A stretch of 6,543 bases of DNA from contig CAYORM010000113.1 of assembly GCA_964406375.1 (NCBI GenBank), positions 1 to 6,543 on the forward strand. The letters run 5' to 3'. The notes under the pieces were generated by a model, which ran no database searches, had not been told where the DNA came from, and was given only the letters and a program-made list of their open reading frames with translations. The translations under genes and the position numbers were made by a program. Position 1 is the first letter of the stretch. Each line of letters opens with the position of its first letter. The stretch is from CAYORM01 sp964406375. Lineage in GTDB: Bacteria; Pseudomonadota; Alphaproteobacteria; DSM-16000; Inquilinaceae. Shown piece by piece: positions 1 through 6,109 of the stretch.

Positions 1-1937
1 CCGCCGTGCTGCAGGGCAAGCACGACAATTACGACATCGACCTGATGCGGGCGCTGATCGAGGCGTCGGCGGACGCGACCTCCAGCGATCCCGACGGGCC
101 GCACCGCATCAGCCACCGCGTGATCGCCGATCATCTGCGGGCGGCGAGCTTCCTGATCGCCGATGGCGTGACGCCGGCGAATGAGGGGCGCGGCTATGTG
201 CTGCGCCGGATCATGCGGCGGGCGATGCGCCATGCCCACATGATCGGTGCGCGCGATCCGGTGATGTGGCGCCTCGTTCCGGCGCTGGTGCGCCAGATGG
301 GCACCGCCTATCCCGAGCTGGTGCGGGCAGAGGCGCTGGTCACCGAGACGCTCAGGCTCGAAGAGACCCGCTTCAAGCAGACGCTCGATCGCGGGCTGAA
401 GCTGCTGGAGGAGGAGACCGCGCGCCTCGGCGAGGGCGAGGCGTTGCCGGGGGAGGTCGCCTTCCGGCTCTACGACACTTACGGCTTCCCGCTCGACCTG
501 ACGCAGGACGTGCTTCGCGGCCAGGGTAGGGGGGTCGATCAGGCCGGCTTCGATGCGGCGATGGCGCGCCAGCGCGAGGAGGCCAGGCGGAGCTGGGCCG
601 GCTCCGGTGAGGCGGCGACCGAGAGCGTCTGGTACGAGCTGCGCGACCGGGTCGGGCCGACGGAGTTCCTCGGCTACGACACCGAGCGGGCCGAAGGCGT
701 GGTGACGGCACTGGTGGTTGGCGGCAGCCCCGCCGAGGAGGCGGTGGCGGGCAGCCGCGTCGCCGTCATCGTCAACCAGACGCCCTTCTATGCGGAGAGC
801 GGCGGTCAGGTCGGCGATACCGGGACGATCACCGCCGGCGCGGTGCGGGTGCGGGTCGAGGATACGCAGAAGCAGGCGGGCGGCGTGTGGGCCCATCTCG
901 GCGTCGTCGAGGCCGGCACGCTGCGGGTCGGCGATGCGGTCGAGCTGGCCGTGGATGGCGAGCGGCGCAGCGCGATCCGCGCCAACCACTCGGCGACGCA
1001 TCTGCTGCACGAGGCGCTGCGCCGCCATCTCGGCGCGCATGTCACGCAGAAGGGCTCGCTGGTCGCGCCGGAGCGGCTGCGCTTCGACATCAGCCACACC
1101 AAACCGATGGCGCCGGAGGAGATCGCCGCCGTCGAGGCGGAGGTCAATGCCCGCATCCGCGAGAATGCCGAAGTCACGACCCGCCTGATGTCGCCGGACG
1201 AGGCAATCGCAGAAGGCGCGATGGCGCTGTTCGGCGAGAAATATGGCGACACCGTCCGCGTCGTCTCGATGGGTAATGACGGCAACCGTGCCTATTCGCT
1301 CGAGCTGTGCGGCGGCACCCATGTCGCGCGTACCGGCGATATCGGTGCCTTCCGGCTGCTCGGCGAGAGTGCGGTCGCCGCCGGCATCCGCCGCATCGAG
1401 GCACTGACCGGGGCCGCGGCGATTGAATACTCCGCGCGGCGCGAGGCGCTGATCGACGAGGTGGCGGCGACGCTGCGCACCACCCCGACCGAAGTTCCGG
1501 CGCGGGTTTCGGCCCTCGTCGAGGAACGTCGGCGGCTCGAGCGGGAGATCGCGGATCTGCGGCGCAAGCTCGCCACCGGCGGCGCTGCTGCCCAGGGGAA
1601 GACGGTCGCCGGCGTCGCCTTCATGGGCCGGATCGTCGAAGATGTGCCGGCACGCGAACTCAAGCCCATGGTCGATGCGCTCAAGCAGCAGATCGGCAGC
1701 GGCGTCGTTGCCGTGCTCGGTACCGCGGATGGCAAGCTCTCGATCTGCGTCGGCGTGACCGGTGATCTCGCCACCCGTTTCGACGCGGTCGCATTGGTTC
1801 GCTCGGCGGCCGAGGCAGCCGGCGGCAAGGGCGGCGGCGGGCGTCCCGACATGGCGCAGGCAGGTGGGCCCGACGCCCGCCTGGCCGAAACCGCGCTCGC
1901 GGCCGTCGAGGCGGCGATGGTCGACCGCGCCGCTTGA
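1..1937 (+). CDS. alaS: Alanyl-tRNA synthetase, C-terminal part (5' end outside window)
   Basis: AlaRS charges tRNA-Ala with alanine in the cytoplasm and hydrolyses mischarged Ser/Gly-tRNA-Ala. The frame is open to the left edge (first full codon at base 3) and ends at TGA 1935-1937, giving about 644 residues. Bacterial AlaRS is usually about 880 residues, so roughly the first 240 (class II catalytic motifs 1, 2 and most of 3) are missing. The visible part opens with AVLQGKHDNYDID, which follows motif 3 in this family. Next comes the tRNA-binding helical domain, with the VTPANEGRGYVLRRIMRRA block at bases about 168-224. The editing domain carries the zinc site: H-x3-H in NHSATH (bases 984-1001) and C-x3-H in CGGTH (1308-1322). 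A charged, probably coiled-coil segment follows (about 1440-1570), then the C-Ala domain with its glycine-rich GGKGGGGRPDMAQAGG signature (about 1821-1868). All editing residues are intact. The internal GTG at base 6 is not a true start. Confidence 0.97.
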   Translation, partial: AVLQGKHDNYDIDLMRALIEASADATSSDPDGPHRISHRVIADHLRAASFLIADGVTPANEGRGYVLRRIMRRAMRHAHMIGARDPVMWRLVPALVRQMGTAYPELVRAEALVTETLRLEETRFKQTLDRGLKLLEEETARLGEGEALPGEVAFRLYDTYGFPLDLTQDVLRGQGRGVDQAGFDAAMARQREEARRSWAGSGEAATESVWYELRDRVGPTEFLGYDTERAEGVVTALVVGGSPAEEAVAGSRVAVIVNQTPFYAESGGQVGDTGTITAGAVRVRVEDTQKQAGGVWAHLGVVEAGTLRVGDAVELAVDGERRSAIRANHSATHLLHEALRRHLGAHVTQKGSLVAPERLRFDISHTKPMAPEEIAAVEAEVNARIRENAEVTTRLMSPDEAIAEGAMALFGEKYGDTVRVVSMGNDGNRAYSLELCGGTHVARTGDIGAFRLLGESAVAAGIRRIEALTGAAAIEYSARREALIDEVAATLRTTPTEVPARVSALVEERRRLEREIADLRRKLATGGAAAQGKTVAGVAFMGRIVEDVPARELKPMVDALKQQIGSGVVAVLGTADGKLSICVGVTGDLATRFDAVALVRSAAEAAGGKGGGGRPDMAQAGGPDARLAETALAAVEAAMVDRAA

Positions 1938-1940
1938 TCC

Positions 1941-1968
1941 GCGGCGGGACCACTCTGGTCCTGTCCGC
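1941..1968 (+). terminator. Hairpin 3 nt after alaS stop, terminator-like without U-tract
   Basis: A perfect 6-bp stem, GGACCA (1947-1952) with TGGTCC (1956-1961) around a CTC loop, is extended by GCGG (1941-1944) pairing with CCGC (1965-1968) across a small internal loop. It starts three bases after the alaS stop. No run of T follows, so a classical intrinsic terminator is not supported. It may be a weak terminator or a 3'-end stabilising structure separating alaS from gcrA. Confidence 0.45.
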
Positions 1969-2044
1969 CCCGATGTAGTAGTCTTTGGCCGCCGCTCCAC
2001 CAGATGTGGTGCGGTCCGAATCTCGATCGGAAGGGGAGAGGCGA

Positions 2045-2500
2045 ATGTCGTGGACGGATGAACGCGTCGCGCTGTTGCGTCAGCTCTGGGGCAGCGGGAA
2101 GAGCGCAAGCGAGATCGCGGAGATTCTCGGCGGCGTTTCGCGCAATGCGGTCATCGGCAAGGCCCACCGGCTCGAGCTCTCCGGGCGCCCTTCGCCCATC
2201 AAGCGCAAGGAAGAGGTGGCGACCGCCGAGCCGGCGGCGGCCGCCGGCAATGTCGTCGCGGCGCCGAAGGCGGCTGCCGCCGACCGGCCGGTGTCCGAAG
2301 GGCGGTCGACCGGCGCCACGATCCTCAGCCTGACCGATCGCATGTGCAAATGGCCGATCGGTGATCCCAAAGACAAGGATTTCCACTTCTGCGGCCGCGC
2401 GACCCACGCCCATTTCCCCTATTGCGCCGAGCACGCAGCGATCGCCTATCAGCCGCCGGGCAAGCGGCGGGACGAGGACGGCTCGGTCCTGCGGGCCTGA
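2045..2500 (+). CDS. gcrA: Cell cycle regulator GcrA
   Basis: GcrA is an alphaproteobacterial transcription regulator. In Caulobacter it binds the primary sigma factor-RNA polymerase and DNA bearing CcrM-methylated GANTC sites, activating S-phase and division genes. This copy has 151 residues; the Caulobacter protein is somewhat longer, mainly in the linker. Residues 1-45 form the helix-turn-helix: it opens MSWTDERV, and a recognition-helix block GVSRNAVIGKAHRL spans 30-43. An Ala/Pro-rich low-complexity linker covers about 56-90. The conserved C-terminal sigma-interacting domain has CKWPIGDP (101-108), FHFCG (114-118) and PYCAEH (125-130), then AYQPPGKRR. I chose ATG 2045 because the family motif starts there and a purine-rich Shine-Dalgarno (GGGGAG, 2033-2038) lies upstream; the upstream in-frame ATG at 1985 would add 20 unconserved residues. 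A GANTC site lies 23 bases before the start, so methylation-linked autoregulation is possible but unproven. Confidence 0.96.
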   Translation: MSWTDERVALLRQLWGSGKSASEIAEILGGVSRNAVIGKAHRLELSGRPSPIKRKEEVATAEPAAAAGNVVAAPKAAAADRPVSEGRSTGATILSLTDRMCKWPIGDPKDKDFHFCGRATHAHFPYCAEHAAIAYQPPGKRRDEDGSVLRA

Positions 2501-2540
2501 CAGTCGCCTTTCGGCGGCTGGCCGGTGGACAGCGCCGGCC
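2501..2540 (+). terminator. Tandem hairpins directly after gcrA stop
   Basis: The first base after the gcrA stop begins an 8-bp stem: CAGTCGCC (2501-2508) pairs with GGCGGCTG (2513-2520) around a TTTC loop, with one G-T wobble. A second, overlapping inverted repeat, GGCCGG (2520-2525) with CCGGCC (2535-2540), follows. No T-run is present, so the terminator call rests on position and stem strength only. It probably marks the 3' end of the gcrA transcript, which would make the tRNA downstream a separate unit. Confidence 0.5.
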
Positions 2541-2637
2541 GGTGACGCTACCAACAGGATGGACAGAAGGGTGGCGTGGCGCGTGGCAGGCCGCGCCGCC
2601 CGACACTCGTACTGACGGCGCACGGATGTGCGCGGGA

Positions 2638-2712
2638 GCCGGCGTAGCACAGCGGTAGTGCAGCGGTTTTGTAAACCGAAGGTCGGGAGTTCGATCCTCT
2701 CCGCCGGCACCA
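2638..2712 (+). tRNA. tRNA-Thr (anticodon TGT)
   Basis: The 75-nt gene folds as a complete cloverleaf. The acceptor stem GCCGGCG (2638-2644) pairs perfectly with CGCCGGC (2702-2708), followed by discriminator A2709 and an encoded CCA (2710-2712). The D stem is GCAC/GTGC (2647-2650, 2658-2661) with a 7-nt loop. The anticodon loop TTTGTAA (2668-2674) puts TGT at 2670-2672, which reads ACA threonine codons. The anticodon stem has four good pairs and a G-A apposition at its outer end (2663/2679). The variable region is AGGTC. The T stem (2685-2689 with 2697-2701, one G-T pair) closes a TTCGATC loop. A small perfect stem-loop (2618-2633) lies in the leader four bases before the mature 5' end. No CDS is cotranscribed closely; hairpins after gcrA suggest its own promoter, which I could not identify with confidence. 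Confidence 0.97.
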
Positions 2713-2746
2713 TCCCCTTCCGTCAGCCCGCCTTTCTGAGGGGGAT
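2712..2746 (+). terminator. Weak stem-loop after tRNA-Thr, possible terminator
   Basis: ATCCCC (2712-2717) pairs with GGGGAT (2741-2746), and within it TCAG (2723-2726) pairs with CTGA (2736-2739). The two stems are separated by 5 nt on the left arm and 1 nt on the right. The left arm begins at the last base of the encoded CCA. There is no T-run after it, so termination is an inference from position. Confidence 0.3.
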
Positions 2747-2802
2747 CATCGGCGCCTCTGCGCCTCTCGGCCATCATCGGTGCACCGCGCGCAAGAGAGC
2801 AT

Positions 2803-2829
2803 TTGAGCCGGTTTCAATCCGCATATATT
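2803..2829 (+). promoter_or_regulatory. Candidate promoter of the Sel1-repeat gene
   Basis: This is the only distinctly AT-rich patch in the 187-bp gap between tRNA-Thr and the Sel1 gene. TTGAGC (2803-2808; 4 of 6 to TTGACA) precedes TATATT (2824-2829; 5 of 6 to TATAAT). The spacer is 15 bp, shorter than the 17 preferred; taking TATTCA (2826-2831) as -10 restores 17 bp but is a poorer match. Transcription from here would leave a leader of about 60 nt. The rest of the gap holds short repeats (2745-2780) and a small TGTCC/GGACA stem-loop (2851-2866). Confidence 0.3.
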
Positions 2830-2888
2830 CAGATCGCGTTGTCTCGCGGATGTCCCCTGGCGGACAGTCGGCCCCGGTCAGCTTTCGC

Positions 2889-2893
2889 AGGAG
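2889..2893 (+). promoter_or_regulatory. Shine-Dalgarno AGGAG setting the Sel1 protein start
   Basis: AGGAG sits 6 nt before ATG 2900. The other candidate start, ATG 3005, directly before the hydrophobic segment, has no purine-rich motif at a suitable distance; the nearest GGAG is more than 20 nt upstream. The ribosome binding site therefore favours the longer form. It overlaps a GANTC site (GAGTC, 2891-2895). Confidence 0.6.
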
Positions 2894-2899
2894 TCCCCG

Positions 2900-4462
2900 A
2901 TGCTGCCGCGCCATTCCACCACCCGGCATGCCCGGCCGTACGCCGGCACCGTTCCGCAGGGCGACGGAGCCGGGGGACGGAGAGCCGGACGCTTCGGCTG
3001 CCGGATGACGCTCGCCCTTGTTCTGGCGACTGCGCTGGCGCTACCGGTGGCGGCCCAGGACACCGGCTTTGCGGCCGGGCTCGACGCCTATCGCCGGCAG
3101 GATTTCGCCGCCGCGCTCGCTCTGTGGCGGCCTTTGGCCGAGGGTGGCGAGGCGCAGGCGCAGTTCGGCCTCGGCCTTCTCTACGATGGCGGGCTGGGTG
3201 TTCCCGCCGATGCGGAGGAGGCGGTCCGCTGGTACAGCCTCGCCGCCGCGCAGGGCGATGCGCGGGCCCAGAACAATCTCGGTGCCGCCTATATGAACGG
3301 GCGTGGCGTTGCGCGCGACGCGGCGGCGGCGCTTTCCTGGTTCCGGCGCTCGGCGGAGCAGGGTTATCCGGCCGGCCAGGCCAATCTCGCCGCCATGTAT
3401 GCCAACGGCGTCGGGGTCGCCGTCGATGCAGGCGAGGCGGCGTCCTGGTATCGGTCGGCCGCCGAGAAGGGGCATCCGACGGCGCCGCTGGCACTTGCCC
3501 GGCTGCTCGCAGAGGGCGGTGAGGGGCTGCCGCCCGACCCCGTCGAGGCCGCCCGCTGGTTTCTCGTCGCGGCAGAGGCCGGCCTGGCTGAGGCGCAGCT
3601 CGATCTCGCCCGGCTTTATCGCGACGGCCGCGGCATCGGGCCGGATCCGGCCGCCGCGGCGCACTGGTATGAGGCGGCCGCCGGCCAGGGCAACGCTGAG
3701 GCGGCCTACGAACTCGGCGCGCTGGTGGCGAAGGGTGGGGAGGGGCTTCCCGCCGATCAGGACGCCGCGCTGGCCTGGCTCGTCCGCGCCGCGCAAGGCG
3801 GCCTCGCCGATGCGCAGTTCACCCTCGGTGACCTCTACCGTGAAGGCAGGGGCCTGGAGCGTGACCCGGAAGCGGCGGCGGCCTGGTACGGCCGGGCGGC
3901 CGAGCAGGGGATGCCGGAGGCGCAGAACGCACTCGGCGTGCTCTACGAGAACGGGCTCGGCGTCCCGCAGGATTTCGCGGCCGCTGCGCATTGGTACGGG
4001 CTTGCCGTCGGGCAGGGGCTCGCCGTCGCGGCCAACAATCTCGGCGCACTTTACGAGGGCGGGCGCGGCGTGCCGCTCGACGAGGCGGAGGCGGTACGCC
4101 TTTACCGGATCGCGGCCGAGCAGGATCTGCCGGTCGCCCTCAACAATCTCGGGGTGATGTACAGCACCGGCCGTGGTGTGCCGCAGGATCACGTCGAGGC
4201 GGCGCGGCTGTTCGCGCGGGCCGCAGCCCAAGGCCATGTGCTGGCCCAGAACAATCTCGGTCTTTGTTTCGCCCGCGGGCTCGGGGTGCCGCAGGATCTG
4301 GTTCGGGCCTATGCTTGGTTCGCGATCGCGGCCGACAGCCCGAATGCGCCGGAAACAGCGGCACAGAATCTCGCCATTGCGCGCTCGATGCTCTCCGCTG
4401 CCGGGCGTGTCCAGGCCGAGGCCCTCGTCGCCGCGTGGTGGGAGGAGCACGGCGCGCGCTGA
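2900..4462 (+). CDS. Exported Sel1-like repeat (SLR) protein
   Basis: This 520-residue protein is an alpha/alpha solenoid of the TPR superfamily. Such proteins usually act as scaffolds or partners for other proteins; the specific target here is unknown. Residues 36-53 (MTLALVLATALALPVAAQ) are a hydrophobic export signal with a VAA or AAQ cleavage site and no lipobox, so a periplasmic or secreted location is inferred. Starting at ATG 2900 gives a long, Arg-rich 35-residue n-region; the alternative start is 3005. After a half-repeat (about 58-83, with DFAAALALWRPLAEGG) come 11 full repeats: 85-120, 121-156, 157-192, 193-229, 230-265, 266-302, 303-338, 339-374, 375-410, 411-446 and 447-482. They match the pattern A-x-x-N-LG-x-x-Y-x-x-G-x-GV-x-x-D-x-x-x-A-x-x-W-x-x-x-AA-x-x-G. 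Repeats 4 and 6 have 37 residues and share GGEGLP. A 38-residue tail ends WWEEHGAR. ExoR of rhizobia is a known periplasmic Sel1 regulator, but nothing shows this protein has that role. Confidence 0.9.
   Translation: MLPRHSTTRHARPYAGTVPQGDGAGGRRAGRFGCRMTLALVLATALALPVAAQDTGFAAGLDAYRRQDFAAALALWRPLAEGGEAQAQFGLGLLYDGGLGVPADAEEAVRWYSLAAAQGDARAQNNLGAAYMNGRGVARDAAAALSWFRRSAEQGYPAGQANLAAMYANGVGVAVDAGEAASWYRSAAEKGHPTAPLALARLLAEGGEGLPPDPVEAARWFLVAAEAGLAEAQLDLARLYRDGRGIGPDPAAAAHWYEAAAGQGNAEAAYELGALVAKGGEGLPADQDAALAWLVRAAQGGLADAQFTLGDLYREGRGLERDPEAAAAWYGRAAEQGMPEAQNALGVLYENGLGVPQDFAAAAHWYGLAVGQGLAVAANNLGALYEGGRGVPLDEAEAVRLYRIAAEQDLPVALNNLGVMYSTGRGVPQDHVEAARLFARAAAQGHVLAQNNLGLCFARGLGVPQDLVRAYAWFAIAADSPNAPETAAQNLAIARSMLSAAGRVQAEALVAAWWEEHGAR
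3476..3913 (+). repeat. Duplicated two-repeat block inside the Sel1 array
   Basis: Repeats 4-5 (bases 3476-3694) and 6-7 (3695-3913) have the same 37+36 residue layout. The first member of each pair has a one-residue insertion and the GGEGLP turn in place of the usual GxGV. The second member has YRDGRG or YREGRG and a DPxAAAxWY run. Each block is 219 bp. This suggests an older duplication of a two-repeat unit, now diverged. Confidence 0.55.
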
Positions 4463-4566
4463 TCCCGCCGGAGAATCGCCTGACGGTGCGCAGGGTGTGG
4501 GCAAGCCCGGGCGGGTCCTATAAGCTGCATTCTGATCGGCCGACGTCACGACCCCCGCCATTCGAC

Positions 4567-4591
4567 GGCCTTGCGCCGGGGCGCACAGGCC
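4567..4591 (+). promoter_or_regulatory. Stable hairpin just before the HWE kinase start
   Basis: GGCCT (4567-4571) pairs with AGGCC (4587-4591), and TGCGC (4572-4576) pairs with GCGCA (4581-4585) around a CGGG loop. The only imperfection is a single bulged C at 4586. The stem ends two bases before the weak purine stretch GGGAAAG (4594-4600), which must serve as the kinase ribosome binding site, and 13 bases before ATG 4605. It could terminate the Sel1 transcript or modulate kinase translation. The rest of the 142-bp gap holds a GANTC site (4473-4477) and an isolated TATAAG (4519-4524). Confidence 0.5.
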
Positions 4592-4604
4592 CTGGGAAAG
4601 TCAG

Positions 4605-6068
4605 ATGACCATACCTGCCATCGTCGCCTCTGACGCGGATCCGGTCGGCACCCTATTGGCCGGGCTGGCACCCGACGGGCCGCTCCATCTGCTGCCGGTC
4701 GGATTTTATGTCTGCGATCCAGCGGGGGTGGTGCTCGGCTATAATCGGCGCGCAGCCGAATTGTGGGGGCGCGCGCCCGGGCCCGGGGACGAGCTTTCCG
4801 TCCGGTTCTGTGGAGCGCACCGGCTTTACCGCTCCGACGGCCTGCCCGTCGCGCCGGAGGTGAGCCTGATGGCGCAGGCGCTCGCTGCCGGCACGCCGCT
4901 GCGAGGCGACGTGGTGATCGAGCGGCCGGACGGCACCCGCGTCCGGACGCTCGCGGTGGTGGACATACTGCGCGACGCCGAAGGCGCCATCCGTGGCGCG
5001 GTGAGTTGCCTGACCGAACTGCCGGTCGGTTCGCCGGGCAGCGACGCCGCGGCCGAAGACGAGGAGATGCTCTCCGCCCGCCGGCTCGCGGCGATCGTCG
5101 AATCGTCGGATGACGCGATCCTCGCCAAGGATCTCGACGGGATCATCATGAGCTGGAACACGGGCGCCGAGCAGCTCTTCGGTTATCGCCCGGAGGAGGT
5201 GATCGGCCGGTCGGTCACCATGCTGATCCCGGCGGAGCGCAATGAGGAGGAGCCGGCGATCCTCGCCCGCATCCGGCGCGGCGAGCGGATCGAGCATTAC
5301 GAGACGGTGCGCCGCTGCAAGGATGGCAGTGTCGTCGACATCTCGCTCAGCGTCTCGCCGATGAAGGATCGCAGCGGCCGCATCATCGGCGCCTCGACGA
5401 TCGCCCGCGACGTTACCGAGAAGAAGCGGGCGGAGGAGCGCCAGCGCCTGCTGCTGCGCGAGATGGACCATCGGGTGAAAAACCTCTTCGCGCTGTCGAG
5501 CAGCATCGTCGCACTGAGCGCGCGCTCGGCGACGACCGCCGCCGAGCTGGCGGCGGCAGTGCGCGAAAGGCTGGGGGCGCTGACCCGGGCGCATCTTCTG
5601 ACGCTGCCCGAAACCGGTGACCCGACGGGTGAGGGTCGCGCGGCCACGACGCTTCACACGCTGCTGCGCACCATCGTCTCGCCCTATGAGGAGCGGGCGG
5701 ATGGCGGGCCGTCACGGGTCGATATCCGAGGTGCCGACGTGCCGGTGGCGGGCGGGGCGGTGACCAGCCTTGCGCTGCTGCTGCACGAATTCGCGACCAA
5801 CGCCGCCAAGTATGGCGCGCTCTCCGCACCGGGCGGACGGGTCACCATCGATTGCACCGCGGGTGGCGACGAGGTCGGTCTGACCTGGGTAGAGATTGGT
5901 GGCCCGCCAGTCGCGAGGCCGGGCGTGGTCGAGGGGTTCGGCACTCTCCTCGGCCGCGCGACGGTGAAGGGGCAACTTGGCGGCGACATCGTCCGGGATT
6001 GGCGGCCGGACGGGCTGGTGATCCGCCTGTCGGTGCGCCGGGACCGCTTGGCCGCCGGCGCTCCGTAG
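4605..6068 (+). CDS. PAS-PAS HWE-family sensor histidine kinase
   Basis: This 487-residue kinase should autophosphorylate on His and pass the phosphate to a response regulator. No transmembrane segment or signal peptide is visible, so it is probably cytoplasmic. Residues about 28-140 form a weak first PAS domain (PVGFYVCDPAG, then RPDGTRVRTLAVV). Residues about 158-271 form a clear PAS/PAC domain (SSDDAILAKDLDGIIMSWN ... GYRPEEVIG ... GRIIGASTIARDVTEKKRAE). The HWE hallmarks are all present: the phosphoacceptor H289 in EMDHRVKNLFA, the N-box His394 and Asn399 in HEFATNAAKYGALS, and the W428-x-E430 motif. The G box GFGTLL begins at 444 and LGGDI follows at 458. ATG 4605 has only a weak Shine-Dalgarno. 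No response regulator lies downstream; the next gene is convergent icd. Many alphaproteobacterial HWE kinases feed the general stress regulator PhyR, but a partner cannot be named from this window. The PAS ligand is also unknown. Confidence 0.94.
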   Translation: MTIPAIVASDADPVGTLLAGLAPDGPLHLLPVGFYVCDPAGVVLGYNRRAAELWGRAPGPGDELSVRFCGAHRLYRSDGLPVAPEVSLMAQALAAGTPLRGDVVIERPDGTRVRTLAVVDILRDAEGAIRGAVSCLTELPVGSPGSDAAAEDEEMLSARRLAAIVESSDDAILAKDLDGIIMSWNTGAEQLFGYRPEEVIGRSVTMLIPAERNEEEPAILARIRRGERIEHYETVRRCKDGSVVDISLSVSPMKDRSGRIIGASTIARDVTEKKRAEERQRLLLREMDHRVKNLFALSSSIVALSARSATTAAELAAAVRERLGALTRAHLLTLPETGDPTGEGRAATTLHTLLRTIVSPYEERADGGPSRVDIRGADVPVAGGAVTSLALLLHEFATNAAKYGALSAPGGRVTIDCTAGGDEVGLTWVEIGGPPVARPGVVEGFGTLLGRATVKGQLGGDIVRDWRPDGLVIRLSVRRDRLAAGAP

Positions 6069-6109
6069 TATCCCAGTTGAGGGGGCGAATACCGCCGCCG
6101 CGCCATCAC

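Noticed and set aside
1985..2044. Upstream ATG that would extend GcrA by 20 residues
   Set aside because: The added residues do not match the family and the Shine-Dalgarno at 2033-2038 serves ATG 2045.
1938..2044. CtrA-type TTAA-N7-TTAA box or clear promoter upstream of gcrA
   Set aside because: No TTAA is present in the gap and no convincing -35/-10 pair could be found.
2526..2554. TGGACA, 17 bp, TACCAA as a promoter for tRNA-Thr
   Set aside because: The -10 match is only 3 of 6, and the element overlaps the hairpin after gcrA.
1292..2713. 473-residue minus-strand open frame running from inside alaS through gcrA to the tRNA
   Set aside because: Its N-terminus (AERIELPTFGLQNRCTT) is the well-known false protein made by reading a tRNA-Thr gene backwards, and the rest is antisense to alaS and gcrA.
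2325..2777. 150-residue minus-strand open frame with EDRTPDLRFTKPLHYRC
   Set aside because: This is the other familiar tRNA-antisense artefact; the frame overlaps tRNA-Thr and gcrA on the wrong strand.
4519..4524. TATAAG as -10 of a kinase promoter
   Set aside because: No acceptable -35 hexamer lies 16-18 bp upstream, and no GGAAC-type stress sigma element is visible, so the match is isolated.
3041..4561. 506-residue antisense open frame opposite the Sel1 gene
   Set aside because: It is codon-aligned with the Sel1 gene and open only because that gene lacks TTA, CTA and TCA codons; its apparent repeats mirror the Sel1 repeats.
4653..5657. 334-residue antisense open frame opposite the HWE kinase
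   Set aside because: Composition-driven shadow of a gene with clear PAS and kinase motifs on the + strand; no recognisable domain.
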